Of a DNA stretch of 49,114 nucleotides, positions 8,436 to 17,531 are shown one piece after another (position 1 is the first letter of the stretch; each line of letters begins with the position of its first letter). The notes under the pieces were generated by a model. That model was not told where the DNA came from and ran no database searches. It was given only the letters and a program-made list of their open reading frames with translations. The stretch is from Actinomycetes bacterium (GTDB taxonomy: Bacteria > Actinomycetota > Acidimicrobiia > Acidimicrobiales > GCA-2861595), in NCBI GenBank assembly GCA_023264975.1, contig JAHFUS010000029.1, forward strand, positions 1 through 49,114. Direction: 5' to 3'. The translations under genes and the position numbers were made by a program.

Positions 8436-10232
8436 TCAGACGCGGGCGATGTCGTACTGCTGGAGCTTGGCCTTGTTGGCGGTGGTGGGCGCCTGCAGCC
8501 GCAGCAGCTCGGCGAAGATCCCGTCCGACTCGGCCAGCTCGGCCGGCGACCCGACCTCGGCCACGCCGCCATCGCGGATGCCGACGATTACGTCGACGTT
8601 CTGGATGGTGGACAGCCGGTGGGCGATGATCATCGTGGTGCGGCCCTGCATCAGCCGCTCCAAGGCGTCCTGCACCTCCCGCTCCGCCTTGCTGTCGAGC
8701 GAGCTCGTCGCCTCATCCAACAGGAGGATGGGCGGATCCTTCATGAGGGCCCGGGCGATGGCGATGCGCTGCTTCTGGCCTCCCGACAGCTTCACGCCCC
8801 GCTCGCCGATCTGGGTCTTGTAGCCCTCCGCCAAGCGCTCGATGAAGTCGTGTGCGTTGGCGGCGCGAGCCGCAGCCACCACCTTGTCGTGGTCGATCCC
8901 GTCCTGGCCGTACGAGATGTTCTCCTCCACCGTGCCCGAGAACAGGGCGGGCTCCTGGAAGACCACGCCGATGTTGCGGCGGAGGGAGCGCTGCGTGACG
9001 CCGGCGATGTCGACCCCGTCGATGGCGATGCTTCCGGCGACGGGCTCGTAGAAGCGGAGCAGGAGGTTGGCCAGCGTGGTCTTTCCCTGCCCGCTCTCCC
9101 CCACCAGGGCCAGCTTGGTGCCCGGCGCGATGGTGAAGCTCACGTCGGTGAGAACGGGCTGGCCGCCCTGGTAGCGGAACGAGACGTTGCTGTACTCGAC
9201 CTTGCCCGCAGGCACCTCGAGCTCGGTCGCGCCGTCGGCGTCCCGGATCGCCGGCTGCAGGTCCATAACCGCGAAGAAGTCCTTGCTGTCCGCCGCCGCC
9301 CGCTGGACCTGGTCGACGATGAACGACGAGGCGAAAAGCGGGAACTGGGCCTGGAGGGAGAGCTGGAGCATCAGCACCACGGTGCCGATCGACGTCTCCA
9401 GCGGGCCGAACTCACCGTTGAACGCCTGCCAGATGATGATGGCGTAGATGGCGAAGAAGATGATGTTGAGGCTCAGGCCGCGATAAACGTCGTTGCGGTG
9501 CCACTCGATGGACTGATCCTTGACCTGGGCCTCGATGTTGCGGCGGGCGCGGGCGAAGATGCGGCTCTCGGTGGGCTCGTGGATGAACGACTTCACCACC
9601 CGGATGTTGCCGATCACCTCGATGAACCGGCCGTTGCCGAAGTCGCTCTCCTTGTTGATCCCGCCCTGGCGCCGTTGCCAACTCCGACTCGTGCGGGTGG
9701 TCAGCCAGATGTAGAGCGGGAACAGCACCGCCAGCAGCAGGGCGACCAGCGGTGAGTAGCGGGCCAGAATGACCAGCGTGAACAGGCTGGTGAGGAAGAA
9801 GCTGATGAAGTTGTTGGCCATCGCCTGCACCAGCTGCGAGATGCCGGCGATGCTGCGCTCCAACCGGGCCGTCACCGCGCCCGTGATGGCGTTGTCGTAG
9901 TACTCCAGCGGCAGCTGGAGAAGGTGGTCGTAGTAGCGCTGGCTGAGCAGCGTCTGCAGCCGCGCTCCCAACAGGTCGCCGATGTGGCCCTGGATGTTGC
10001 TGACAACCGAGATGAGGACGCCGGCGGCGAAGAGCAGGCCGAGCAGCACGACGAGATGGCTGGTCGCCACCGTTCCGCCGGCGCCCTTCTTGACCACCGC
10101 GTCGACCAGGTACCGGAGGAGGAAGGGGTTGGCCTGGTTCAGGAGGGCTACGACGACGACAAAGGCGGCTGTGATCAGGTAGTACCGCTTCAGGACCCAG
10201 GTGTACCGGATGATCCGGAGAATGTCTCGCAC
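8436..10232 (-). CDS. ABC transporter, fused permease and ATPase (exporter half-transporter)
   Basis: A 598-residue type IV (ABCB-like) half-transporter that should work as a dimer. The membrane domain (about 1-320, six helices) is followed by a nucleotide-binding domain with Walker A GESGQGKTT (about 378-386), Q-loop VVFQEPALFSGT, signature LSGGQKQRIAIARAL, Walker B ILLLDEATSSLD and switch His in AHRLST. The usual GESGSGKST is GESGQGKTT here, a tolerated change. The substrate is unknown; such proteins export lipids, peptides or drugs. The gene stands alone, with 121 bases separating it from the upstream GGDEF-EAL gene on the same strand. Confidence 0.9.
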   Translation of the reverse strand: MRDILRIIRYTWVLKRYYLITAAFVVVVALLNQANPFLLRYLVDAVVKKGAGGTVATSHLVVLLGLLFAAGVLISVVSNIQGHIGDLLGARLQTLLSQRYYDHLLQLPLEYYDNAITGAVTARLERSIAGISQLVQAMANNFISFFLTSLFTLVILARYSPLVALLLAVLFPLYIWLTTRTSRSWQRRQGGINKESDFGNGRFIEVIGNIRVVKSFIHEPTESRIFARARRNIEAQVKDQSIEWHRNDVYRGLSLNIIFFAIYAIIIWQAFNGEFGPLETSIGTVVLMLQLSLQAQFPLFASSFIVDQVQRAAADSKDFFAVMDLQPAIRDADGATELEVPAGKVEYSNVSFRYQGGQPVLTDVSFTIAPGTKLALVGESGQGKTTLANLLLRFYEPVAGSIAIDGVDIAGVTQRSLRRNIGVVFQEPALFSGTVEENISYGQDGIDHDKVVAAARAANAHDFIERLAEGYKTQIGERGVKLSGGQKQRIAIARALMKDPPILLLDEATSSLDSKAEREVQDALERLMQGRTTMIIAHRLSTIQNVDVIVGIRDGGVAEVGSPAELAESDGIFAELLRLQAPTTANKAKLQQYDIARV

Positions 10233-10353
10233 TCGCTCGTCCTCGTCGTGGATAGCCCGTCAGCAGGCTGCCACGACTACGACCGAACGGCGAAACACAT
10301 TCATCGGAGCGGCTGTCTTCGTCTGAAGCTGACCGCCCATGGACGATGACGCA

Positions 10354-12621
10354 CTAGACGGAAACGCGGACGGCGCAATCCGTTCGGACGGCAGCGGGCG
10401 ATGCCAGGATCTCTCCCAGCGCCGCTTCCGTCATGGGTCGGGCGAAGTAGAAGCCCTGGGCCATGTCACAGCCGAGGTCGTCGAGGCGGCGGCCCTGCTC
10501 CCGGGTCTCGACGCCCTCGGCGACGGTCTGGAGCCCGAGCGTGCGGGCGAGGTCGAGGATGGCCGGGACCAGGCTGCGCCCGTCGTCGTCGCCGTCGAGG
10601 CCCATGGTGAAGGCCCGATCGACCTTCAGGACGTCGATCGGGAGCTCGCCCAGCCGGCTCAACGAGCTGTAGCCGGTGCCGAAGTCGTCAATCGCGATCC
10701 GCACGCCGAGGCAGCGAAGGGCCTCGAGACGTTCGATCGTGCCGTCCAGATCGTCCAGCAGCATCGACTCGGTGATCTCGATGACCAGCGTGTGCGGCGC
10801 CAGGCCGGACTCCCCCAGGGCGGCGATCACGTCCCCGAGCAGGGTGTCCCCGCGCACCTGGCGGGCCGAGACGTTGACGGCGATGTGCGAGATCGCCCGT
10901 CCCTCGCGCTGCCAGGCGGCCGCCGCCATGCAGGCCTTGTCGAGCACCGATCTCCCCATGACCTGGATCAGGTCGCTGCGCTCGGCCACCGGGATGAAGT
11001 CGGCCGGCGACACCGGGCCGAGCACCGGGTCGGTCCAGCGCAGAAGAGCCTCGGCGCCCGTGATCGCTCCGGAGGCAAGGTCGACGATGGGCTGGTAGTG
11101 GACCTCGAGCTCGTCGCGCCGTACCGCACTGCGCAGCGCCTGTTCCAGCTCCAGCTGCCCGAGGAATGCGTCGAGCATCTCGGGCCGGAAGACCACCGAC
11201 CGGTCCTTGCCCTCGGACTTGGCCACGTACATGGCCAGGTCGGCGTTGCGGAGCAGGTCGGCGCCGGCGGCGCCGAAGTCGGCGCCGGCGACGCCGATGC
11301 TGCCGCTGATGGCGACCTCACGGTCCCCCACGATGATCGTCGGGCGCAAGGTGGCGACGATCCGCTCGGCCATGGCCGCACCCGAGTCGTCGCCATCGGC
11401 AACCAGGACGGCGAACTCGTCGCCGCCCAGCCTGGCGGCGGTGTCGCTCGGGCGCAGGCACGAGCGCAGGCGCTCGGCGACACACGCCAGTACGGCGTCA
11501 CCCCCGGGGTGACCGAGGCTGTCGTTGACCGTCTTGAAGTCGTCGAGGTCGATGACCAGGATCTCGACCGCACGCCCCGACCGGCCGGCGCCCTCCAGGG
11601 CGTGCTCCACCCGGTCGACGAAGAGGGCCCGGTTCGCCAGCCCGGTGAGCGAGTCGTGGAAGGCCTGCTGGGTGAGCTGGTCCTGGAGGAGGACGCGTTC
11701 GGTCACGTCGCGGACGTTCACCACGATGCCGGCGCCGGCGTCGTCGACCAGGCTGGTGCCGAAGGCCTCCAGGAAGCGCCAGGAGCCGTCCTTGTGCCTG
11801 GCGCGACAGTCGACGGGACCGTGGGGACCGGGCTCGCTCAACGCCCGGTGGAGCGCGGCGATGACGATGGCGGCGTCGTCCGGGTGGACCAGGTCGCCGA
11901 TCGACCGTTGGAGCAGGTGCTCTTCTTCCCAGCCGAGCACCCGGGTCGTGGAGGGGCTGACGTAGCGCACGGTCAGGTCCGGCCTCAGGACGAGGAGGAT
12001 GTCCGACGAGTTGCGGATCATCGCCGAGAAGCGCTCCTCGCTCCGTTCCTCGATCAGCCTCTCGGAGAGGTCGGATGCCTCCAGGGCCATCGACACCGTC
12101 GTGCCGAGCGCCTCGCACGCCGCCAGGAGCCGCTCCGGATCACCAGTCGGGCGCCAGGGAGCGAGCACGACGGCCCCGACGGTCAGCCCGCCGATGCCCA
12201 CGGGGGCGACGAACAGGGATCGGCGGGTCATTGTGGACGGGAGCAGGAGGCGCAGGGCGGAGGCTTTCCCCGGCGCAATGGACACGGGTCGGCCCGCCTG
12301 GAGCTCGGTGCCGATCGCTGTCGTCAAGGCGTGGCCCTCGGGGGCGTGGTCGGATACAGGGCGGGACCCGGTGGGCACGGCGTCATCGAGGAGCAGGACC
12401 GCTTCGCCTCCCTGCCCGGCCAGGTGGCGGGCGTGGTGGACGGTCTCCGCCCAGATGAGCTCGCGTTTCGGCCTGCCGACGAGGGCGATCCCGAGGTCCC
12501 GCAGGACTCGCTCGCGATCGAGCGCGTCGCGCTCCCGCGAGAGGGCGCCGGCCAGGGCGGTGTTCAGCAACCCCGTGCGGAACGTGACGAGGAAGAACGC
12601 GCCCGCCGAGGCTGCCGCCAA
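10354..12621 (-). CDS. GGDEF-EAL cyclic-di-GMP enzyme, distal part of a gene split by an in-frame TAG
   Basis: A 755-residue segment with a GAF-like domain (about 40-185), PAS/PAC (about 190-310), GGDEF (about 320-490, intact RLGGDEF near 398, I-site RPSD five residues before it) and EAL (about 500-745, intact EALLRW and DDFGTGYSSL). It could make and break cyclic di-GMP. The same frame runs without shift into the membrane-sensor segment upstream, interrupted only by TAG at 12655-12657. The residues between the stop and 12621 (AITLAAASAGAFFLV) look like the last helix of that sensor. The earliest start in this segment is TTG at 12621 with no convincing Shine-Dalgarno, so the segment is probably the distal half of one 1039-residue protein. 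Confidence 0.8.
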   Translation of the reverse strand: MAAASAGAFFLVTFRTGLLNTALAGALSRERDALDRERVLRDLGIALVGRPKRELIWAETVHHARHLAGQGGEAVLLLDDAVPTGSRPVSDHAPEGHALTTAIGTELQAGRPVSIAPGKASALRLLLPSTMTRRSLFVAPVGIGGLTVGAVVLAPWRPTGDPERLLAACEALGTTVSMALEASDLSERLIEERSEERFSAMIRNSSDILLVLRPDLTVRYVSPSTTRVLGWEEEHLLQRSIGDLVHPDDAAIVIAALHRALSEPGPHGPVDCRARHKDGSWRFLEAFGTSLVDDAGAGIVVNVRDVTERVLLQDQLTQQAFHDSLTGLANRALFVDRVEHALEGAGRSGRAVEILVIDLDDFKTVNDSLGHPGGDAVLACVAERLRSCLRPSDTAARLGGDEFAVLVADGDDSGAAMAERIVATLRPTIIVGDREVAISGSIGVAGADFGAAGADLLRNADLAMYVAKSEGKDRSVVFRPEMLDAFLGQLELEQALRSAVRRDELEVHYQPIVDLASGAITGAEALLRWTDPVLGPVSPADFIPVAERSDLIQVMGRSVLDKACMAAAAWQREGRAISHIAVNVSARQVRGDTLLGDVIAALGESGLAPHTLVIEITESMLLDDLDGTIERLEALRCLGVRIAIDDFGTGYSSLSRLGELPIDVLKVDRAFTMGLDGDDDGRSLVPAILDLARTLGLQTVAEGVETREQGRRLDDLGCDMAQGFYFARPMTEAALGEILASPAAVRTDCAVRVSV

Positions 12622-12654
12622 CGTGATGGCCGCGGTCTGGTGCCCACTCCACGC

Positions 12655-13473
12655 CTAGGCGGCGGCCAGGGCCGGCAGCACGAGCGACATCGAGGCGAGG
12701 AGCCACAGCCGGGTCCGCCCAGAGGGCGCGTAACCGGGCTCCGCCGCGCTGAGAGCGCGCATCGACGGGTGGGTGGCAGCGAGGGCGAAGCACAGGTAGG
12801 ACGCGTGGTACACGACGTCGAGCCAGGAGCCGACGGAATAGGACCCGGTGAGGGAGAGCCGGGCGTAGGTGACATCGGCGACGAGCAGGAGACCGATGCC
12901 GGCGGCCATGATGGTCTCCGCCGGCGGTCGACGGCCGGGGGAGATGAGGAGCCGGACCAGCAACCCCAGGAGCACCAGGTCACCCACCGGGTAGGCGGCC
13001 GAGAAGAACTGCTTGAGCCATGGCGTGTCGGCGTAGCTCGTGGGATCGATGAGGTAAACCCAGGTGGCTGCCGCTCCAACCAAGGTCACCAGGCAGGTGT
13101 CGATCACCGCCGTGCGGTCACGCTCATGCCGCCGGGCCCGCAGGACGGCGATCAGGCCGGCAGCCAGGACGCCGTAGCTGGCCACGTACATGCCATCGGC
13201 CACCGACGGGAAGACCTCGTGCCCGTGGATCCGGGTCAGGGCGTTGTAGACGATGTCACCCACGACCAGCAGCCCCAGGCCGCCGGACAGCAGCCACCAG
13301 GGCGTCGCCGGCCGGGGCCGGTGCCGGGCGATGCCCCAGATCGTGGCGGCCAGGATGAACAGCTCGACCCCGTCGTAGGAGAACTCGTGCCATTTCGCCG
13401 GGACGACGAAGGTATGGGCGCCAACCGCGAGCGCCCCGACGCACAGGACGATCCAATGCGGTTGTCTGCGCAT
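12655..13473 (-). CDS. Membrane sensor domain, proximal part of the split GGDEF-EAL gene
   Basis: 272 residues forming about eight membrane helices with short loops, beginning MRRQPHWIVLCVGALAVG from ATG at 13473 and ending LVLPALAAA before TAG. Hydrophobic N-terminal domains of this kind head many actinobacterial GGDEF-EAL proteins. The next in-frame codons after the TAG continue into another helix and then the GAF-PAS-GGDEF-EAL part. This is therefore most simply the N-terminus of the gene ending at 10354. As written, the product would be a sensor with no output domain. A recent nonsense mutation, a base error or read-through are the alternatives. Confidence 0.75.
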   Translation of the reverse strand: MRRQPHWIVLCVGALAVGAHTFVVPAKWHEFSYDGVELFILAATIWGIARHRPRPATPWWLLSGGLGLLVVGDIVYNALTRIHGHEVFPSVADGMYVASYGVLAAGLIAVLRARRHERDRTAVIDTCLVTLVGAAATWVYLIDPTSYADTPWLKQFFSAAYPVGDLVLLGLLVRLLISPGRRPPAETIMAAGIGLLLVADVTYARLSLTGSYSVGSWLDVVYHASYLCFALAATHPSMRALSAAEPGYAPSGRTRLWLLASMSLVLPALAAA

Positions 13474-13776
13474 AGGTGCAGTGTCGGCATAGGAGTGGGT
13501 GGCGCACGAGAGGCAAATGGCAGCCAGGCGTCACCGAAGTCCCGAATGGGGGTGCATTCGGCGCAAAACGCCCGATGACGTCGGGTGTGGTCAGCCAGGT
13601 GATGGTCTACAACCCGGCCCTGGCCCGCGACCGCAGGGGTTGGGCCCAGGACCAGGCGGCGGAGGCCATGGAGCCCTACCTGGGGGTGCGGTGGTCCAAG
13701 GCCGCTGTGACGCCGTGTCGTCATTGGCGACGGCGATCGTCCTTCATTGGCGCCGGCCTCGTGTCGAGGAGTATGC
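13474..13776. promoter_or_regulatory. Divergent intergenic region between two cyclic-di-GMP genes
   Basis: 303 bases separate the starts of two divergent cyclic-di-GMP genes and must hold both promoters. I found no convincing -10/-35 pair, tandem repeat or long palindrome. GAGGAG at 13766-13771 is the ribosome binding site of the rightward gene. Open frames across the region have no recognisable domain. Confidence 0.4.
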
Positions 13777-16422
13777 GTGGATTCGTCACTTGCCGGTGGG
13801 CCGGCGCGACTGCCTCCGGGGACGGCGGGAGATCCGGAGCGCCAGAATCTGGGGAATCCGCCGGCGAGGACGAGGTCGTGGGCCGCTTCGCTCGCCGCTG
13901 CGCTCCCGAGAGGCGGTTCCCTCACTGACGGGTCGTGGGCCCGGCGCCATCGCGCCATCGTCCTCCTGTTGTGGGCGCATGTCCCGCTGCTGGCGGGCTT
14001 CGGGCTCATTCGCGGCGTCGATCCTCGCCATGTCTTCGCCGAGACGGCGCTCATCGCCTTTGCCGCGTACGCCGCAGGCCGATCACGCCTGCCGCGTTCG
14101 ATGCGGATGGGGACGGCCAGCCTCGGCCTCGCCACCGCCTCGGCAGTCTTGGTGCACTTCTCGGGCGGCTACGTGGAGATGCACTTCCACTTCTTCGTCG
14201 TGGTCGTCGTGGTCTCGCTGTACCAGCACTGGCTGCCGCTCTTGTCGACGATCGCCTTCGTGGCCCTCCACCACGCGGTGCTCGGAACCGTGGATCCGGG
14301 CTCGGTGATCAACCACCCCGACGCCATCGCCCATCCCTGGAGGTGGGCGGCCATCCACGCCGGGTTCATCCTGGCCGAGAGCGTGGCCGCCGTGTACGCT
14401 TGGCGCCACTCCGAGTTGGCCCAGATCGAGGCGCGTGAGGTCACCGAGCATCTGGTGGCCGAGCATGGGCGGCTCGAACGGCAAACGGCGGTCTTGGCGC
14501 TGCTGGAGTCCGTGGCCGCCGCGGCCAATGAGGCGTCCTCGGTCGATGACGCCGTCGATCTGGCCTTGGCGGCGGTGTGTTCCTACACCGGGTGGCCGAC
14601 CGGGCATGCCTACCTGGTGGCCGACACCAGTGACGAGCTCGTCGACACCGGGATCTGGCGCAGCGACGGGTCACGCGACATGGACCAGTTCAAAGCGGCA
14701 AGCCGGCAGGCTCGCCTGGTCACAGGCGTGGGCCTCGCCGGGCGTGTCCGACTGCTGGCGAGGGCCACCTGGATCGCCGACCTGGCCAGCGATCCCGAGT
14801 TCGCCAGGAAGGAGGCCGCCGCCGCCGCCGGCCTGGTGAGCGCCTGTGCCTTTCCCATACTTGCGGGAACCGACGTCGCGGGGGTCCTCGAGTTCTTCGC
14901 CGATGACCACCTGATCGTCGGCGAGGAGTACCTGGCGCTGATGGACCAGGTGGGCACGCAGCTCGGACGGGTAGTCGAGCGCCACCGGGCCACCGCGTCG
15001 CTGCGCACGAGCGAGGACCGGGTGCGCTCCATCGTCGAGACGGCCAGCGACGCCTTCATCAGCATGGACGCCCACGGCGTGGTCACCGATTGGAACCGTC
15101 AAGCAGAGGCCACGTTCGGATGGTCGGCCGCTGAGGCGCTGGGCCGACCGGTGGCCGACCTCATCGTGCCGGAGCAGCACCGCGCCGCCTACGCGGGTGG
15201 CCTCGAGCGCTTCTTGTCCACCGGCGACGGCCCGGTGCTCGGCCGCCGTGTCGAGTTGACGGCGCTGCGCCGCGACGGGAGCGAGTTCCCCGTGGAGCTG
15301 GCCGCGTGGGCCACGGGCTCGGGCGAGAAAACGGTCCTCAACGCCTTTGTCCAGGACATCTCCGAGCGGGTCAGGGCACAGCACGACCTCGAGCAGGCTT
15401 TCCGATCGGCGTCGGAGGCGGTCGGGGCCCTGGAGCGGCGCAACCGCGAGATGACGCTCATGGGCGAGATGCGCGAGCTGCTGCAGAACTGCGAGACGAT
15501 GGAGGAGACCTACGAGGTCATCTCCCCCTACGCCACCCAGGCGTTCGGCAACGCCTCGGGAGCGGTGTACGTTCTCGCGCCATCACACAACACGGTCGAG
15601 CGCGTTGCCTCGTGGGGAGCCGCCGTCGACGACGACGCCGTGTTCGCCCCGTCGGCGTGCTGGGGCCTGCGCCGTGGCCGGCTGCACGCCGCCGGACCTA
15701 CCTCCGCACTGGTATGCGGCCACCTTCCCCGCCCCAGCCTTCAGGCGTCGTTGTGCATTCCCATGGTGGCCCAGAGCGAGGCGCTCGGGATCTTGCACCT
15801 GCGGCGCGATGTTGGCGACGGGGAGGTCCGCGACGAGGATTGGGAGCAGCTGGCGGTGGCCATGGCGGAGCACTTCGGCCTCGCTCTGGCCAATCAGCGG
15901 TTGCGCCAGAGCCTGCGGTCGCAGTCCATTCGTGACCCCCTCACCGGGTTGTACAACCGCCGCTACCTCGACGAGTTCCTCGAGCGCGAGCTACGGCGGC
16001 TGAGCCGTGCCAGCCGCCCGCTGAGCGTCGTGTCCATCGACGTGGACCACTTCAAGCAGTTCAACGACAACTTCGGCCACAGTGCCGGCGACGCTGTGCT
16101 GGCAGCCCTCGGCCAAGTACTGCTCGAGAACGTCCGCGGCGAGGACATTGCGTGCCGGATGGGTGGCGAAGAGCTCCTCGTGATCCTCCCGGACTGCGCC
16201 AGCGAGGCAGCAGTCGAGCGCGCCGAAGAGCTGCGAGTCCTGGTACGGAACCTCAGCGTCGAGCACCAAGGCCACGCACTCGGCAGGATCACCATCTCGA
16301 TCGGCGTGGCGACCTCCCCGGTGGATGGCAGCTCCGGCGAGGCGCTGCTTCTTGCGTCAGACGCCGCTTTGTACAGTGCCAAGGCGCAAGGGCGCGACCG
16401 CACCCTCGTCCATGGCAGTTGA
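13777..16422 (+). CDS. Membrane-bound diguanylate cyclase with GAF-PAS-GAF-GGDEF architecture
   Basis: An 881-residue sensor predicted to make cyclic di-GMP. After a disordered N-terminus come about six membrane helices (roughly 60-215) with the histidine-rich HFSGGYVEMHFHFF motif, a GAF domain (about 250-400), PAS (about 415-535), a second GAF (about 565-705) and GGDEF (about 719-880). The active-site loop reads GGEEL instead of GG(D/E)EF, and an inhibitory I-site RGED stands exactly five residues before it. GTG at 13777 is chosen because GAGGAG lies five bases upstream. The Phe-to-Leu change in the signature may alter but need not abolish activity. Divergent from the split GGDEF-EAL gene, it may share its control. 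Confidence 0.87.
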   Translation: MDSSLAGGPARLPPGTAGDPERQNLGNPPARTRSWAASLAAALPRGGSLTDGSWARRHRAIVLLLWAHVPLLAGFGLIRGVDPRHVFAETALIAFAAYAAGRSRLPRSMRMGTASLGLATASAVLVHFSGGYVEMHFHFFVVVVVVSLYQHWLPLLSTIAFVALHHAVLGTVDPGSVINHPDAIAHPWRWAAIHAGFILAESVAAVYAWRHSELAQIEAREVTEHLVAEHGRLERQTAVLALLESVAAAANEASSVDDAVDLALAAVCSYTGWPTGHAYLVADTSDELVDTGIWRSDGSRDMDQFKAASRQARLVTGVGLAGRVRLLARATWIADLASDPEFARKEAAAAAGLVSACAFPILAGTDVAGVLEFFADDHLIVGEEYLALMDQVGTQLGRVVERHRATASLRTSEDRVRSIVETASDAFISMDAHGVVTDWNRQAEATFGWSAAEALGRPVADLIVPEQHRAAYAGGLERFLSTGDGPVLGRRVELTALRRDGSEFPVELAAWATGSGEKTVLNAFVQDISERVRAQHDLEQAFRSASEAVGALERRNREMTLMGEMRELLQNCETMEETYEVISPYATQAFGNASGAVYVLAPSHNTVERVASWGAAVDDDAVFAPSACWGLRRGRLHAAGPTSALVCGHLPRPSLQASLCIPMVAQSEALGILHLRRDVGDGEVRDEDWEQLAVAMAEHFGLALANQRLRQSLRSQSIRDPLTGLYNRRYLDEFLERELRRLSRASRPLSVVSIDVDHFKQFNDNFGHSAGDAVLAALGQVLLENVRGEDIACRMGGEELLVILPDCASEAAVERAEELRVLVRNLSVEHQGHALGRITISIGVATSPVDGSSGEALLLASDAALYSAKAQGRDRTLVHGS

Positions 16423-16656
16423 CGCCGGTCGTGCCGCGCTCGGGGTCGCGACGGGCCGCGCACCTACGACGCCCGGGCCAGGGCCGCACATCGCGCGAGG
16501 AGTGATCGCCGAGGAGTGATCGCCGGGTCGCGCTGCGACGCCGGCGCCGGTGGCGGGCCGATATACGGCCACCTTGGCGGTGTGGGTTCGTCCATGCTGC
16601 ACGCACGCGCGTATGCACGCGCGTCTCCTCCTCAGCTCCGCGCCGACGGGAATGGC
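16423..16656. repeat. Intergenic region with tandem repeat, hairpin and alternating purine-pyrimidine tract
   Basis: 234 bases between convergent genes. They hold two perfect tandem copies of CGAGGAGTGATCGC (16496-16509, 16510-16523), an inverted repeat GGCCG-atata-CGGCC (16556-16570), and a 27-base strictly alternating purine-pyrimidine run (16598-16624) containing ACGCGCGT twice. The hairpin may help terminate the diguanylate cyclase transcript. No gene is seen. Confidence 0.5.
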
Positions 16657-17304
16657 CTACGACTCGTCCGGCCCCGACCAGTCGAAGGGAAAGTGCTTGC
16701 TCGACCGGCCGGGCCAACTCCACTTGAAGCCGAACGCCTCGACCTCGTCTTCAATGGCGGTGCCCCAGGTGGCGACCTGTCCGGGACCGACCTCGGCTCC
16801 AGGCGCATTGTGGACCTGCACGCGCGCTCCCTCGGGGGTCGTGGGCCCGGTCAATGCTTCGGCGCTGCCCCTGACCCTCCCGTCCACTTCCACTCGCCAG
16901 TGTGCGAGGTCATCGGCAATCTCGAACTGGATTGGTGCGAACTCGATCCCTCGCACCTCGTCGAACAGCTCCGCGAGTCCAGCGGGCCAACCACCGGCCT
17001 GCCCGCTGAAGATCGTCTGGAGCGCCTCACGCTGGCGTTCGTCGGCTCGCTCGTCCATGAAGAACCCCATCGCGGAGTTGACCGCCTCGCCGGCCCAGAT
17101 GTTGCCCTGGAAGGAGCCCACTCCGACGACGTTCATCCCGTCGAGGGACACGTCGCCGTAGTTCCCCTCCCGCACATGCCAGGCGAGGATGCCGTTGCAT
17201 TCCCCCTCGTCCGGGGCCTGAGCGAAGGTGCATCCGCAGGGCACCCGGCACCTGCACACGTCGAACCAGTCTCCGACGAGTCGCCAGCTCGAGACTTCAA
17301 CCAT
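16657..17304 (-). CDS. DUF1326 domain protein (copy 1)
   Basis: A 215-residue soluble protein with the DUF1326 N-terminal cysteine cluster CRCRVPCGC (a C-x-C-x3-C-x-C pattern) and an ILAWHVREGNYGDVSLDG-type core, ending in a FPFDWSG motif. The cluster suggests metal or thiol chemistry, but the biochemical function is unknown. ATG at 17304 has an excellent Shine-Dalgarno (GGAGGAGAGG) just upstream. It is divergent from a DUF2182 gene. A second DUF1326/DUF2182 pair lies 7 kb to the right, so the two families appear functionally linked here. Confidence 0.82.
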   Translation of the reverse strand: MVEVSSWRLVGDWFDVCRCRVPCGCTFAQAPDEGECNGILAWHVREGNYGDVSLDGMNVVGVGSFQGNIWAGEAVNSAMGFFMDERADERQREALQTIFSGQAGGWPAGLAELFDEVRGIEFAPIQFEIADDLAHWRVEVDGRVRGSAEALTGPTTPEGARVQVHNAPGAEVGPGQVATWGTAIEDEVEAFGFKWSWPGRSSKHFPFDWSGPDES

Positions 17305-17438
17305 CGCCTCTCCTCCTGGGTTGTCGGGTCTAATCCTGTCACCCGTGTCAGCGCTGATCAAGGGGGGGCGAAACCGGCTCCGCCAAGAGCCCATCGGTAC
17401 ACTTTCTGTCGTCGCAGCCGGGCCCCGGGAGGTTTCAG

Positions 17439-17531
17439 ATGGCCACCGACACACAGACCGAATGGCGGATCGCCGAGACGGGAGATCGCAAGCTGCAACT
17501 GCTGAACGCCTTCGACTGGAGCGACCGCTGA
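17439..17531 (+). CDS. 30-residue ORF upstream of and overlapping the DUF2182 gene
   Basis: ATG at 17439 is preceded by GGGAGG at optimal distance (six bases), the best ribosome binding site in this intergenic region. The frame encodes a 30-residue hydrophilic peptide beginning MATDTQTEWRIAETG and ending LLNAFDWSDR, with TGA at 17529-17531. The last bases (CTGA) overlap an in-frame CTG of the DUF2182 gene, the geometry of translational coupling. The FDWS ending is shared with the C-termini of both DUF1326 proteins. It may be a leader peptide, a small partner protein or chance. Confidence 0.4.
   Translation: MATDTQTEWRIAETGDRKLQLLNAFDWSDR

Noticed and set aside
10339-13578. 1079-residue plus-strand open frame
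   Set aside because: It lies antisense to the GGDEF-EAL and sensor segments and has low-complexity Gly/Asp/His-rich composition, typical of a shadow frame in GC-rich DNA.
13476-13928. Plus-strand ORF in the divergent cyclic-di-GMP intergenic region
   Set aside because: No recognisable domain, and it overlaps the well-supported start of the diguanylate cyclase at 13777.
17320-17345. TGTCA-cccg-TGTCA direct repeat upstream of the DUF1326 gene as an operator
   Set aside because: Two five-base matches are too short to support an operator without a known regulator nearby.
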